In this document: piece after piece, positions 28,700-36,536 of the stretch
How positions within the stretch are numbered: the stretch's first letter is position 1
Layout: the number at the start of each line of letters is the position of its first letter
Source of the DNA: Deltaproteobacteria bacterium
GTDB taxonomy: Bacteria; Myxococcota_A; UBA796; GCA-2862545
Assembly (NCBI GenBank): GCA_007693595.1
Contig: REDI01000048.1
Coordinates: forward strand, 1-64,000
Reading direction: 5' to 3'
DNA length: 64,000 nt
Made by a program: the position numbers and the translations under genes
The notes under the pieces: generated by a model
Seen by the model: only the letters and a program-made list of their open reading frames with translations
Told to the model about the DNA's origin: nothing
Database searches by the model: none

Positions 28700-29518
28700 A
28701 TGAGACACACACCGCTGTTCCAAGGGTCCTACGACGACACCCGCGCCGCGCGCCACGAAGCCCGGCGCCGCTGGTCTGACCTCGACCGGGTCGAGCCCAC
28801 GAAGGTCACCTTCCAAGAGCTGCTCGCCGCTCATGCCTCCATCCATCGGGTCGCAGAGCAGATCTCCGGCACCTCGACCTGCGCGGGGCAGCGCGCCACC
28901 CATTACTATGCCTTATACGAAGAATCAAAGGGAAACCTCATGTTTCCCTTGATCGCCTCCCACGGCTCCCTGTGGGGTGTCCGCCACACGCTCCGCCTGC
29001 AGCGCCTCCTCGAACGCGCCAAGCCCCTGAGCCGACACGGCCGCATCGACCGATGGATCGAGGCCCTCGACGCGGTGCGCGACGTCAACCGCAAGGTCTT
29101 CGTCGAGATCTACACCACCTTCTACTTTACCCGCTTCTACGGCACGCACCCCCACGCCTCCGAGATCATCCACCCCGACGTGCTGCCGCTCTACAACGCC
29201 GTCCACCGAGCCATCGCCGACGAGGTCCAACTCAGCGAGGTACGTCGGCGCGAGATCTACTACGCCATCTTCCTGCACGAGCAGGAGCACATCGTCGATC
29301 CCGGCGTGAACGAAGCCGCCCAGGCTGCCGGCAGCCGCCTCCTCCTCGAGGCGTTCAAGAGGGTCCGACCACGCTTCGCCTACTTCCCCCCTGGCGAGCG
29401 CTTGTACTTCACCGACTTCACCGACGTCGAACAGCGAAACCGCGAAGGCCTGCGCGCCCTCGCCTTCGCCGAGCAGGTTGGACCCGCCCGTGTCTTCGAG
29501 GCCCTGTCCGAATACTGA
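28700..29518 (+). CDS. Conserved-looking cytosolic protein with HEQEH motif
   Basis: A 272-aa helical protein without signal peptide or membrane segment; family not recognised. It contains YAIFLHEQEHIVDPGVNEAAQ near residue 195, which fits the HExxH zinc-metalloprotease signature with a possible third acidic ligand downstream. The surrounding helix is less hydrophobic than usual, so the match could be chance. I chose the ATG at 28700; an upstream GTG at 28613 would add 29 residues of poor composition. It ends within a palindrome shared with the convergent small gene at 29528. Confidence 0.7.
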   Translation: MRHTPLFQGSYDDTRAARHEARRRWSDLDRVEPTKVTFQELLAAHASIHRVAEQISGTSTCAGQRATHYYALYEESKGNLMFPLIASHGSLWGVRHTLRLQRLLERAKPLSRHGRIDRWIEALDAVRDVNRKVFVEIYTTFYFTRFYGTHPHASEIIHPDVLPLYNAVHRAIADEVQLSEVRRREIYYAIFLHEQEHIVDPGVNEAAQAAGSRLLLEAFKRVRPRFAYFPPGERLYFTDFTDVEQRNREGLRALAFAEQVGPARVFEALSEY

Positions 29519-29530
29519 GCGCGACGCTCA
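29516..29530. terminator. Palindrome spanning two convergent stop codons
   Basis: TGAGCG-CGA-CGCTCA is a perfect 6-bp stem with a 3-nt loop. It starts with the TGA of the 28700 gene and covers the stop of the 29528 gene on the other strand, so it could terminate both transcripts. No T-run. Confidence 0.4.
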
Positions 29531-29770
29531 GGTGAAATGCCAGCCTCTCACACGCTCCTCAGCCTCTTCGAGGGTCGGCGCGTCGAGCTCGACCACCACA
29601 CAGAAGGGCGGGGGGCAGACCTCGTCGAGGGCCTGAAGGTACGCCGCCCGCTCCTCAGGCTGGATCACCCGATCGAGCCGCGCGGCTTGGTGAGCCGAGA
29701 CCGGCCCGACCGCCGCACGCCCAAGGAAGCGTCCGGTCGATGAGTTCCACGCCAAGATGAAGCTGGGCAC
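29528..29770 (-). CDS. Small protein of unknown function
   Basis: An 80-aa ORF starting at GTG 29770 behind a GGGAGGG run. The N-terminal PSFILAWNSSTGRFLGRAAV and later RVIQPEERAAYLQALDEV, then FCVVVELDAPTLEEAEERV, have natural alpha/beta composition. The longer frame upstream (to 29920) is Arg/Gly/Pro-rich and not coding-like. Family unknown. It is divergent from the pilin-like lipoprotein gene at 29854. Confidence 0.45.
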   Translation of the reverse strand: MPSFILAWNSSTGRFLGRAAVGPVSAHQAARLDRVIQPEERAAYLQALDEVCPPPFCVVVELDAPTLEEAEERVRGWHFT

Positions 29771-29853
29771 CCCTCCCCCCTCGACGCAGGGTCCTGCCCC
29801 GGCATCGGACTCCAGGTTAACCGCCGAGGGCAACCCGACCGTCGGAGGTCCGC

Positions 29854-30246
29854 GTGAACCGACTGCTCCCCTTGCTCCTGACCGGCTGTCTCGGCGCCTT
29901 CCTGGGACCGACCGCCCCATCAGCCGACGAAGAGCTGCTGCGCAACGTCGAGCAGCTCCGCGAAGCTCAGCAGGAGCTCTTGGTGGTCGACGACTTCGTC
30001 GCCTGCGGAACCGAGGAGCAGGCCCGCGCGCAGGTGAGCGCTCAGCCTCGGCCCTGGGAAGGCGGCGACTGCTGGACGCGGATCGGGTGGGAGCCCGATG
30101 GTCCCGTCCGGGGAGGATACTGGGTCGAGGTGAGCGACGACGGGCAAGACTTCACCGTACACGGGCTCGCCACGAGCCCCTCCGGAGAGCTTCACATCAT
30201 CGCCACCCGCCACCAGGCCGCCACCCCGATCGAGCCCGCGCCATGA
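29854..30246 (+). CDS. Pilin-like small lipoprotein
   Basis: A 130-aa lipoprotein with signal MNRLLPLLLTGC and a mature part of about 118 residues. ACGTEEQARAQVSAQPRPWE followed by GGDCWTRIGWEPDGPVRGGY resembles the C-terminal domain of type IV pilin-like proteins (Cys pair, then IGW-P-DG-VR-x-Y), but there is no prepilin N-methylation motif; the hydrophobic helix is replaced by a lipoprotein signal. First gene of a closely packed string running to 34309; its TGA overlaps the ATG of the next gene (ATGA). Confidence 0.7.
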   Translation: MNRLLPLLLTGCLGAFLGPTAPSADEELLRNVEQLREAQQELLVVDDFVACGTEEQARAQVSAQPRPWEGGDCWTRIGWEPDGPVRGGYWVEVSDDGQDFTVHGLATSPSGELHIIATRHQAATPIEPAP

Positions 30247-30731
30247 GACTGCTGATCCTCCTGGCATGGACCGGCTGCGGCTCCGACGCAGGCTTCTCGG
30301 TTCAAGATACCCCTCCCCCACCGCCCGTCGGTGAGGCCCTCATCGAGCCGCTCGAGCTCGACCTCGTCGATGCGATCTTCGATACGCCGCGGGTGGGCGA
30401 GGTCCGGATCGAAAACATCGGCACCCACCCCTTGCGCCTGAGGAGCGGCACCGTCCATGGCGGCGACGGCATCCTCTTGACCAACACCGAGTCGAACAGC
30501 GATCGCCGGATCGAAGAAGGCGAGCACTTCGACCTACTCATCGTCTGCCGCTACCGCGAACGTCCCATGGAGCCCGTCGAAGCCACTTTGATAGTCCAGA
30601 CCAACGATCCCCAGGCCGCCCAGGTCGAGATCCCGATCTCGTGCACGCCCTCCGCTCACGACGAAGGGACGGACTCCGGCGAGGGGCAAGGCAGCACCCA
30701 CGAGACCGATGAATCCACCGACCCTCCATGA
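30243..30731 (+). CDS. ASH/choice-of-anchor-D-like lipoprotein
   Basis: A 162-aa lipoprotein with signal MRLLILLAWTGC and a Pro-rich linker. A beta-sandwich follows (residues about 45-135) with the signature of ASPM-SPD-2-Hydin domains: VRIENIGTHPLRL, IEEGEHFDLLIVC and EATLIVQTNDPQAAQVEIPISC. The tail is Asp/Glu/Ser/Thr-rich. Such domains act as structural or adhesive modules. Its ATG overlaps the preceding stop by 4 nt and its 3' end overlaps the next gene by 23 nt, indicating translational coupling. Confidence 0.8.
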   Translation: MRLLILLAWTGCGSDAGFSVQDTPPPPPVGEALIEPLELDLVDAIFDTPRVGEVRIENIGTHPLRLRSGTVHGGDGILLTNTESNSDRRIEEGEHFDLLIVCRYRERPMEPVEATLIVQTNDPQAAQVEIPISCTPSAHDEGTDSGEGQGSTHETDESTDPP

Positions 30732-31128
30732 GCTGCCAGAGCGCGTGCGGGTCCTGATCGAAGTCCCCTCTGGAGGCTTCGTCAAGCGGGACCCCGCGGG
30801 GCGAATCGATCTGATCTCTCCCTTGCCGAGCCCCTTCAACTACGGCGCGCTGCCCGACCAGCTCGCCCCCGACGGCGAGGGGCTCGATGCCATCGTGCTG
30901 GGCTCCCGACTGCCACGCGGGCACCTCGGCACCTACGCGCTGCACGGTTGGGTTCAGTTCGTCGATGCCGGGCTGAGCGACCCTAAGCTGATGTGCGGGG
31001 AGCGGCCGACTCCACGGGATCTCTTCCGGCTGCGCTGCTTCTTCACGCTCTATGCCCAGGCCAAGTCCCTGGCTGCCCTGGTACAGCGACGCCCTGCGAG
31101 CCGCCTGCTCGGCATCGAGCTGCGATGA
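30709..31128 (+). CDS. Divergent soluble inorganic pyrophosphatase-family protein
   Basis: A 139-aa protein related to family I inorganic pyrophosphatase but shorter than the usual 170-180 aa. VRVLIEVPSGGFVK matches the IE(I/V)P...K start, PFNYGAL the PCNYGY loop, DGEGLDAIVLG the DGDPVDVLV metal loop, and VDAGLSDPKLM the D-x4-D-x-K catalytic strand. Compared with E. coli PPase, D65, D70, D97, D102 and K104 equivalents are present, D67 is Glu, and the equivalents of R43 and K142 appear lost. It may be a weak or specialised pyrophosphatase, or a regulator. Its TGA overlaps the ATG of the glycosyltransferase gene, whose reaction cycle could produce the phosphate substrate. Confidence 0.75.
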   Translation: MNPPTLHELPERVRVLIEVPSGGFVKRDPAGRIDLISPLPSPFNYGALPDQLAPDGEGLDAIVLGSRLPRGHLGTYALHGWVQFVDAGLSDPKLMCGERPTPRDLFRLRCFFTLYAQAKSLAALVQRRPASRLLGIELR

Positions 31129-32816
31129 GCCGCTGGCTACCCTGGATCCCGGCAGCGGTGCTGGCGATGGCCCTGCTCGGGACCCTAGGATGGGCCGTGA
31201 GCCTGCGCCTGCCCTATCCCTACGATCTGGAATGGATGGAAGGGGGCATGCTGGCGCACGCCTGGCGCCTCCAGCGCGGACTCCCGCTCTATCCCGAGCC
31301 GGGCCCTGACTGGATCCCCTACATCTACCCTCCGGGCTACCCCGCCCTGCTCGCCCTGAGCGGATCCGCCCTGAGCGCGCCCGTCGCACGCGCGCTGAGC
31401 CTGTTCGGCGCCGTGCTCACCGCCTGCTCGATCGGGTGGATCCTGATGCGCCAGGCCCCGGCACCCCACCGGATCGCCCTGGGGATCTTCACGCCCCTGC
31501 TCTTCCTCGGCACCTGGTCCGATACCGGCACCTTCCTCGACCTCGCTCGGCCCGACGCCCTCGCCCTCGGGCTCCTCACGGCCGGTCTCGCCGCCTCGCT
31601 CGAGCCGAACCGATGGGGACCTTGGATCGGAGGCCTCCTGCTCGCGGCCTCCTTCTTCGTCAAGCAGCCGGCGCTCGCCTTCGTCCCTGCGATCGCCCTC
31701 GGGCTGTGGGCGCGTCACGGTCGCGCCCGCGACGCCCTGCACCTCACCCTCGCCGCCCTCGTGCCTGCGGCGATCGGCACCGCTATCCTGCACGGGGTGA
31801 GCGGCGGGACCTACCTCCGCTACCTGCTGGCGGTGCCCGCCTCCCATCCCCTGGTGGGCGCCCGCGCCTTTCCCGGAACCCCGTGGGAGCTCGGGGGTGC
31901 GCTCCCCGCGGCCCTCCTGATCCTGGCGCTCTGGGCGCTCTGGCCTCGGCCCGGCACAAGGCGCTGGATCATCGCCCTCGCCGTGTCGGGGGTCGGTGCA
32001 CTCGCGCTCTTCACCGGACCCAGCTCGGGCCCTGCCGCCCTCGGTCCGCTCGACCACGCGCTGAGCGTCCTGCCCTCCTTGGTCCCCACGCCCGAGGACC
32101 GCCTCGCGACCGCGGGGCGGGTGACAGGGGGGCTCGGGCTCGCCGTCCTCGCGGCCACCCTCTTGGGTGCAACGCTCCGAGCGTGGGGATCGGGTTGGCG
32201 CCCTCTGGCCCTACCTGTCCTGATCGGAGCGACAGCCCTGACGCTGAGCGCCACCCTGCGCGCCCACCACGGGGGCTTCGTCAACGCCCACCTGATCGCC
32301 TGCGCCATGATCGCGCTCGGGGCCGGGGTCGCAGCCCGCGTCCTGCTCGCGGAGAGGCCCTGGTTAATCTGGCTCCTCGCCCCTCTCTTCGCCCTTCAGA
32401 TCGGTTGGTCGTACCTCCGCCTCCCCGCCGAACGGCTCGTCCCCACCGCCGAGGACCGCGAGGCGGGTGACCGGCTCGTCGCCTACCTCTCGAGGCTGGA
32501 GGGTCCCCTGTGGTCCCCCATCTCGCCTTGGCTGGCCGTCCAAGCCGGCCAGGATCCCGGACCTCACCTGATCGCCGTCTGGGACACCACCCTACACCCC
32601 ACCGGCCCTTGGCCGAACACCGCGGAGCGGTTCGAGGAGGCGGCACGCACAGGGCGGTGGCGCCATGTGCTCGACGCCCGCCGGAGCGTCGGCCTCGGCG
32701 TCGACCGAGCGACCGTCCACCGCGAGCTCTTGCCGATCCCCACCCGAACCCTCTGGCCCAAGGCAGGCTGGCGATCTCGCCCCGCCGTGCTGCGAGAGCT
32801 GCGCCCGGAGCCGTGA
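31125..32816 (+). CDS. Polytopic membrane glycosyltransferase (GT-C fold, GT39/ArnT-like)
   Basis: A 563-aa membrane protein with roughly ten to twelve transmembrane segments in the first 450 residues and a C-terminal soluble part of about 100 residues. The first periplasmic loop PYPYDLEWMEGGMLAHAWR carries an Asp-Leu-Glu pair where GT-C enzymes have their catalytic DE-type acid, and YIYPPGYPALLAL is the typical aromatic/proline segment of polyprenyl-phosphate-sugar-dependent transferases. Predicted to glycosylate lipid or protein outside the inner membrane. Start ATG at 31125 overlaps the preceding TGA. The substrate is unknown. Confidence 0.85.
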   Translation: MSRWLPWIPAAVLAMALLGTLGWAVSLRLPYPYDLEWMEGGMLAHAWRLQRGLPLYPEPGPDWIPYIYPPGYPALLALSGSALSAPVARALSLFGAVLTACSIGWILMRQAPAPHRIALGIFTPLLFLGTWSDTGTFLDLARPDALALGLLTAGLAASLEPNRWGPWIGGLLLAASFFVKQPALAFVPAIALGLWARHGRARDALHLTLAALVPAAIGTAILHGVSGGTYLRYLLAVPASHPLVGARAFPGTPWELGGALPAALLILALWALWPRPGTRRWIIALAVSGVGALALFTGPSSGPAALGPLDHALSVLPSLVPTPEDRLATAGRVTGGLGLAVLAATLLGATLRAWGSGWRPLALPVLIGATALTLSATLRAHHGGFVNAHLIACAMIALGAGVAARVLLAERPWLIWLLAPLFALQIGWSYLRLPAERLVPTAEDREAGDRLVAYLSRLEGPLWSPISPWLAVQAGQDPGPHLIAVWDTTLHPTGPWPNTAERFEEAARTGRWRHVLDARRSVGLGVDRATVHRELLPIPTRTLWPKAGWRSRPAVLRELRPEP

Positions 32817-32879
32817 GCCCAGACGCATCGCGTGGTGGCGGCGCCTGCCAGAGCTTCGACAAGTCGATAGACCCTCCTC

Positions 32880-33782
32880 ATGCGTATCTGCCTCCTTGCC
32901 CTCTTCGCTGCCGGCTGCTTTCAGCCCCACCTACCCCAGGAGCGGCCCGACAACGCCTGCGAGGCCGGGGCGTGGTCCCCGCGCGAGACCGTGATCACCG
33001 TCAAGGTCGGCCGAGCCGAGCGCCGCGCCCTGGTCTGGTTCCCCCCCTCCGAAGGCCCCCACGACGTCGTCGTCAACCTGCACGAGTTCCGATCGAGCCC
33101 CCGAACCCAGGTCAAGTACAGCGGGTGGGCACAACACCTCTACGAGCTCGACGCGATCCTCGTCGCGCCCGACGCCAAGTACGCCATGTGGAACGCGGGC
33201 AAGTGCTGCGGGCGCTCCGTCGATAAGCTGATCGACGACGTGGCCTACCTCAACGCCGTCGTCAAGCGGCTCGACGAGGTCGCGTGCACGAGCGGCAACG
33301 TGCTCGCCACCGGCATCGGCAACGGCGCGATGATGGCGCAGATGTGGGCCTGTGAGTCCGACGTGCCCGACGCGGTCGTCAGCGTGGGGGGCTCGCTGCA
33401 GTGGCCCGAGTGCCGCAACGCGCGCCCGATCCCCCTGCTGCACTACCACGGCAGCGACGACACCTTTATCCCACTCGACGGCTCCGCCACCGGGCTGGTC
33501 GCCCAAGAGAACGCGCCCTTCAACCTAGATCATGCCCTTGGGCTCTGGGTGAATCGGAACGCGGCACGCGCGTCGGAGTCCGTGCAAGCCGGAGCCCTGT
33601 CGTGTCGGCAGTGGACGGGCAAGGCGCCGATCACCTCGTGCATCATCGAGGGGGGCCGCGATACCTGGCCCGGCGCTGCCGATGGAGCCGTCGCCAGCGA
33701 GAGCCCTCTCGCCAACGCCACCACCGGAGCGTGGGCCTGGGTGAAGCACGCCTGGTCGAAGGCGCCCGAGGCCTCTCCTTGA
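32880..33782 (+). CDS. Esterase-fold (PHB depolymerase/LpqC-like) lipoprotein lacking catalytic Ser and His
   Basis: A 300-aa lipoprotein (signal MRICLLALFAAGC) with an alpha/beta hydrolase of the PHB-depolymerase/feruloyl-esterase type: VVNLHEFRSS, VAPDAKYAMWNAGKCCG, VAYLNAVVKRLDE, LLHYHGSDDTFIP. The nucleophile elbow normally reads G-x-S-N-G; here it is G145-I-G147-N-G149, an AGC-to-GGC-type change that removes the serine. The catalytic-His motif, usually GGGHTWPG, reads GGRDTWPG, so His is replaced by D261. The acidic member (D193/D194) remains. The protein is therefore probably not an active serine esterase; binding or structural function is inferred. The 63-nt gap to the glycosyltransferase is the largest in the string. 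Confidence 0.88.
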   Translation: MRICLLALFAAGCFQPHLPQERPDNACEAGAWSPRETVITVKVGRAERRALVWFPPSEGPHDVVVNLHEFRSSPRTQVKYSGWAQHLYELDAILVAPDAKYAMWNAGKCCGRSVDKLIDDVAYLNAVVKRLDEVACTSGNVLATGIGNGAMMAQMWACESDVPDAVVSVGGSLQWPECRNARPIPLLHYHGSDDTFIPLDGSATGLVAQENAPFNLDHALGLWVNRNAARASESVQAGALSCRQWTGKAPITSCIIEGGRDTWPGAADGAVASESPLANATTGAWAWVKHAWSKAPEASP

Positions 33783-34309
33783 GCCTCGTCGTCCGCTGCC
33801 TGACCTGCCACCACCGCGCCCGGTGGCGAGACGTCGGCGCCCCCGAGCCCGTCGAGGTGCTCCAGACGGGTGGGAGCCGGCGCCCCGCGATCCCGCACGA
33901 GCTCGCCGCGTGGCGGGTCTGGGCCCGTAGCCTGCGCGGGGAGCTCGGCCCGGTCGTCGGTCGCTGCCCGCACTGCGATCAGCCGCTCATCAGCGAGCAG
34001 CCCGACGGTCCGAGCCCTGTCTCCTGGGTGTTGCCCACCCCCCTTGGCGAGGTTCAGATCGAGACAGAGCAGATCCAGCTCGACGGCGAGGTCCAAGATC
34101 TCGCGTCGATCGACGAGCGTCTCGAAGCGGCCATGGCCCCACGCTTCTCGCCTCGGTCCCTGTTCGACATCCGCAACCTCTTCGGCGGCGTCTTCTTGCT
34201 CATTCTGGGTGTACTCGCTAGCCTCTGGGTCATGGCGGCCCTCTTTCTGGTCCGCTTCATCATCGCCGTAGGCGTTCAAGACAACGTCGCGATCCCCCTG
34301 CCGCCCTGA
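33779..34309 (+). CDS. Zinc-ribbon protein with C-terminal membrane segment
   Basis: A 176-aa protein starting at a TTG that overlaps the preceding stop (TTGA). Two CxxC pairs, CLTCHH near residue 7 and CPHC near 63, form a likely zinc ribbon interrupted by a 50-residue insertion. A hydrophobic stretch (about 140-165, FGGVFLLILGVLASLWVMAALF) is a single membrane span. No enzyme motif. The start is inferred from frame continuity and coupling, since no ATG exists upstream in this frame near the gene end. Confidence 0.65.
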   Translation: MSLVVRCLTCHHRARWRDVGAPEPVEVLQTGGSRRPAIPHELAAWRVWARSLRGELGPVVGRCPHCDQPLISEQPDGPSPVSWVLPTPLGEVQIETEQIQLDGEVQDLASIDERLEAAMAPRFSPRSLFDIRNLFGGVFLLILGVLASLWVMAALFLVRFIIAVGVQDNVAIPLPP

Positions 34310-34326
34310 GCGCTGCGAAGAAGCCC

Positions 34327-34340
34327 GGCTGCGGTCAGCC
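34327..34340. terminator. Small hairpin at the 34309/34335 convergent junction
   Basis: GGCTG-CGGT-CAGCC, a 5-bp stem with a 4-nt loop, lies 18 nt after the 33779 gene and includes the stop codon of the 34335 gene on the opposite strand. No T-run. Confidence 0.3.
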
Positions 34341-36368
34341 CTGCCAGGACCGCACCGCCTGGACCACCTGATCGAGCTCGGCCCCGGTCCAGCCGATGGC
34401 CTCGGGGCCTCCGAGGTCGGACCAGCCAAGGAGCAAGCTCGACTCCACCGGGAGCACCGCGACCTGAGGCCTGTCGGAGAGGGCGAGCAGCGGGAGGGCG
34501 CCACGGCCTTCGGGGGGGAGATCTTGCGCCACCCAGACTTCGCCACGAACGCCATTGACCTCGAAGACCAACCGCCAGAGATCCTCAACCGCCGGGCCAA
34601 GCGCTTCGAGGGCGCGGTGCTCGCGGGCCTCGCGCCGGGTCACACCCCGCAGGACGCGATCGAGGGCGAAGCCGGCCTGCTGGAGCGCGACGCCGACCTG
34701 GATCACGATCTCGGCGCCGGGCCCTCCGAAGCGGTCAGCGGTCGGGGGATCGAGGAGGAGACGCGCCACGTCGCTCTGAGGACCCGCATTGGAGGCCAGC
34801 CGGAGAATCATCGACACGGCTTGCATCAGACGCACCTTGGGATCGACCTCGGCGTCGACCGCCCGGAGTAGCGCGACCACTCTGGACTCGACGTCGATCA
34901 TGTCAAGCTGAGAGGCGAGATCGAGGACATCGCGCGCCCGACGGATCGGAGCGACCAAGGGTCGAAGTTCCTCGACCGTTGGCGCGGGATCGGCGGTGAG
35001 GGCTCCCCGCACAGCCTCGAGCAGCGTAGCGCGCTCACTTCGAGGCTCAGTGCGTGGACGAGGGGCGGAGGAGGGCTCGATCTGTTCGAGCGAGTCGACC
35101 ACGCGGAGCCCCTCGCCCACCGCGAGCTCGCGAAGCTCGGCGTGCCCTGGGCCCGGCGCGTAGAGGAAGGCACCGGCTCCGAGCTGGGCGATACGCCTCG
35201 CGACCGCCCGCGCGTGCCCCTCGGCAACCGGCTCGGACTGCTCGGACCGCTCGGCGGCGACCGCGACCATGAAGCGCCCCGCGGGTCCCGCGAACCGAGC
35301 GGTCCAGACCTGGTGTCCCTCGGGCTCACCGCGCATGATGCCGCAGCGAAAGTCTTGCAGATCGAGCCCCTCGGCGCGAAGGCGGCGCCAGAGGGTGACG
35401 AGATCGGTGAAGGGCGCGTCGGCGTAGAGCTCGACGAAGGAGGCCCCCTGCTCGCCGAGCTCCCGCAGGGCGCTCAGGGTCGACGGAGCCTCGTCGGCTA
35501 CCGCGCGAGCCACCAGGCCCACGAGCCAGGGCGCAGCCGCGCCCGGATCCTGATCGAGCTGGTCGCGCAGCGCCGCTTCGGCCATCGCGTCGGCCTGGGC
35601 AGGTCCTTGCTGGGCGTAGGCGTGCATGGCGCTCAGGGCACGGGCGCGCTTGGCCGAGGGCTCTTGGCCCAGGAGTCGGCCGACCCTGCTGGTAGGCGCC
35701 GGGGGGTTTGGGGCCCCCGCCGACCGCTCGCTCGCCGGGGATGACCCCTTGGTGGACGACGCGGGTAGCTCGCGCTCTAGCCGAGCAAGGAGCTTCTCGA
35801 GCCGGCCCAGGCGCTGCGCCTCGGGGCCCGTCAAGGCGCGGTGGAGATCGAGCCAGGTGCGCACCACCGACGCCCGCTCCCCGCTCACGCCTTTGAGCAC
35901 CTTGAAGCCCTGCGAGTGCTTGCCGGCCCGCCCAAGGTCCACGGCGGTGCGGAGCGCCTCGGCCTGGGACCCCTGCGGCGAGGCACGTTCCTTCTTGGCG
36001 CCGGGGCGCTCTCCCTTGGCCCGAGGTGCCCGCTCCCCCCGAGCGGCGCGGGATGCCGGGGTAGCGGCGGGCTTGACGCGACCCAAGACCTCTCCCAGCC
36101 TGGCCTCCGCCGCGTCGATCTGAGCCGCGGAGGCCTTGGGGGGCGTGCTGCAGAGCGAGTGGAGCGATCGGGCCTCGGCCTCAGCGCCCGGCTTATCCCC
36201 CAGCTCCATCAGGAGGTGCGACAAGGCCCAGGCGCTGTCGCGCTGCCCTACGACGTCGATCAGGTTCGCGGCGCGCCACTGGTTGATGCGAAGGACCAAG
36301 GCGCGACGAGCCTCGGCGGAGTTCGCGGCCACGAGGTCGTGAGACCAGCGGGGAAAAGGGTCGGTCAT
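34335..36368 (-). CDS. Large cytosolic protein of unknown function
   Basis: A 677-aa protein without signal or membrane segments. The N-terminal 80 residues are helical and TPR-like (RINQWRAANLID, then SHLLMELGDKPGAEAEARSL). A basic Ala/Pro/Lys-rich linker follows (about 110-145). The rest is largely alpha-helical, with a possible restriction-endonuclease-like or sensor fold near residues 345-440 (LQDFRCGIMRGEPEGHQVWT, then ARFAGPAGRFMVAVAAERSE). I recognise no family. I start at ATG 36368 since the frame further upstream is non-coding in character. It is divergent from the AsmA-like gene, sharing the 168-bp region with the hairpin at 36511. Confidence 0.7.
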   Translation of the reverse strand: MTDPFPRWSHDLVAANSAEARRALVLRINQWRAANLIDVVGQRDSAWALSHLLMELGDKPGAEAEARSLHSLCSTPPKASAAQIDAAEARLGEVLGRVKPAATPASRAARGERAPRAKGERPGAKKERASPQGSQAEALRTAVDLGRAGKHSQGFKVLKGVSGERASVVRTWLDLHRALTGPEAQRLGRLEKLLARLERELPASSTKGSSPASERSAGAPNPPAPTSRVGRLLGQEPSAKRARALSAMHAYAQQGPAQADAMAEAALRDQLDQDPGAAAPWLVGLVARAVADEAPSTLSALRELGEQGASFVELYADAPFTDLVTLWRRLRAEGLDLQDFRCGIMRGEPEGHQVWTARFAGPAGRFMVAVAAERSEQSEPVAEGHARAVARRIAQLGAGAFLYAPGPGHAELRELAVGEGLRVVDSLEQIEPSSAPRPRTEPRSERATLLEAVRGALTADPAPTVEELRPLVAPIRRARDVLDLASQLDMIDVESRVVALLRAVDAEVDPKVRLMQAVSMILRLASNAGPQSDVARLLLDPPTADRFGGPGAEIVIQVGVALQQAGFALDRVLRGVTRREAREHRALEALGPAVEDLWRLVFEVNGVRGEVWVAQDLPPEGRGALPLLALSDRPQVAVLPVESSLLLGWSDLGGPEAIGWTGAELDQVVQAVRSWQG

Positions 36369-36510
36369 GGCAAGCTCCGGGCGGTCGAGGGGCGCGGATA
36401 GAGGGATCCATCCGCGTCGGTCGAGCCCGATAACCCGCCCCTGGCCCACTGGAAGAGCGACGCGACGGGCATCTCGATCGGTCACGGGTCTGTCTTGGAC
36501 ACCCAGAGGT

Positions 36511-36536
36511 CGGAGGGATCGGGTAAGATCCCTCCG
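36511..36536 (+). promoter_or_regulatory. Perfect 10-bp hairpin directly before a start codon
   Basis: CGGAGGGATC and GATCCCTCCG form a perfect stem around the loop GGGTAA, and the ATG of the AsmA-like gene follows immediately at 36537. The left arm holds the only Shine-Dalgarno-like run (GGAGGG) and the right arm is its exact complement, so in RNA the ribosome site would be closed. As DNA it could equally be an operator. Spacing from GGAGGG to ATG is about 19 nt, longer than usual. Confidence 0.6.

Noticed and set aside
28700-29518. Confident call of a zinc metalloprotease from HEQEH
   Set aside because: The five-residue match alone is weak and no family homology is visible, so the protein is left as unknown.
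29757-30245. Longer upstream extension of the ASH lipoprotein
   Set aside because: The lipoprotein signal begins at ATG 30243; the upstream part of the frame is the shadow of the pilin-like gene.
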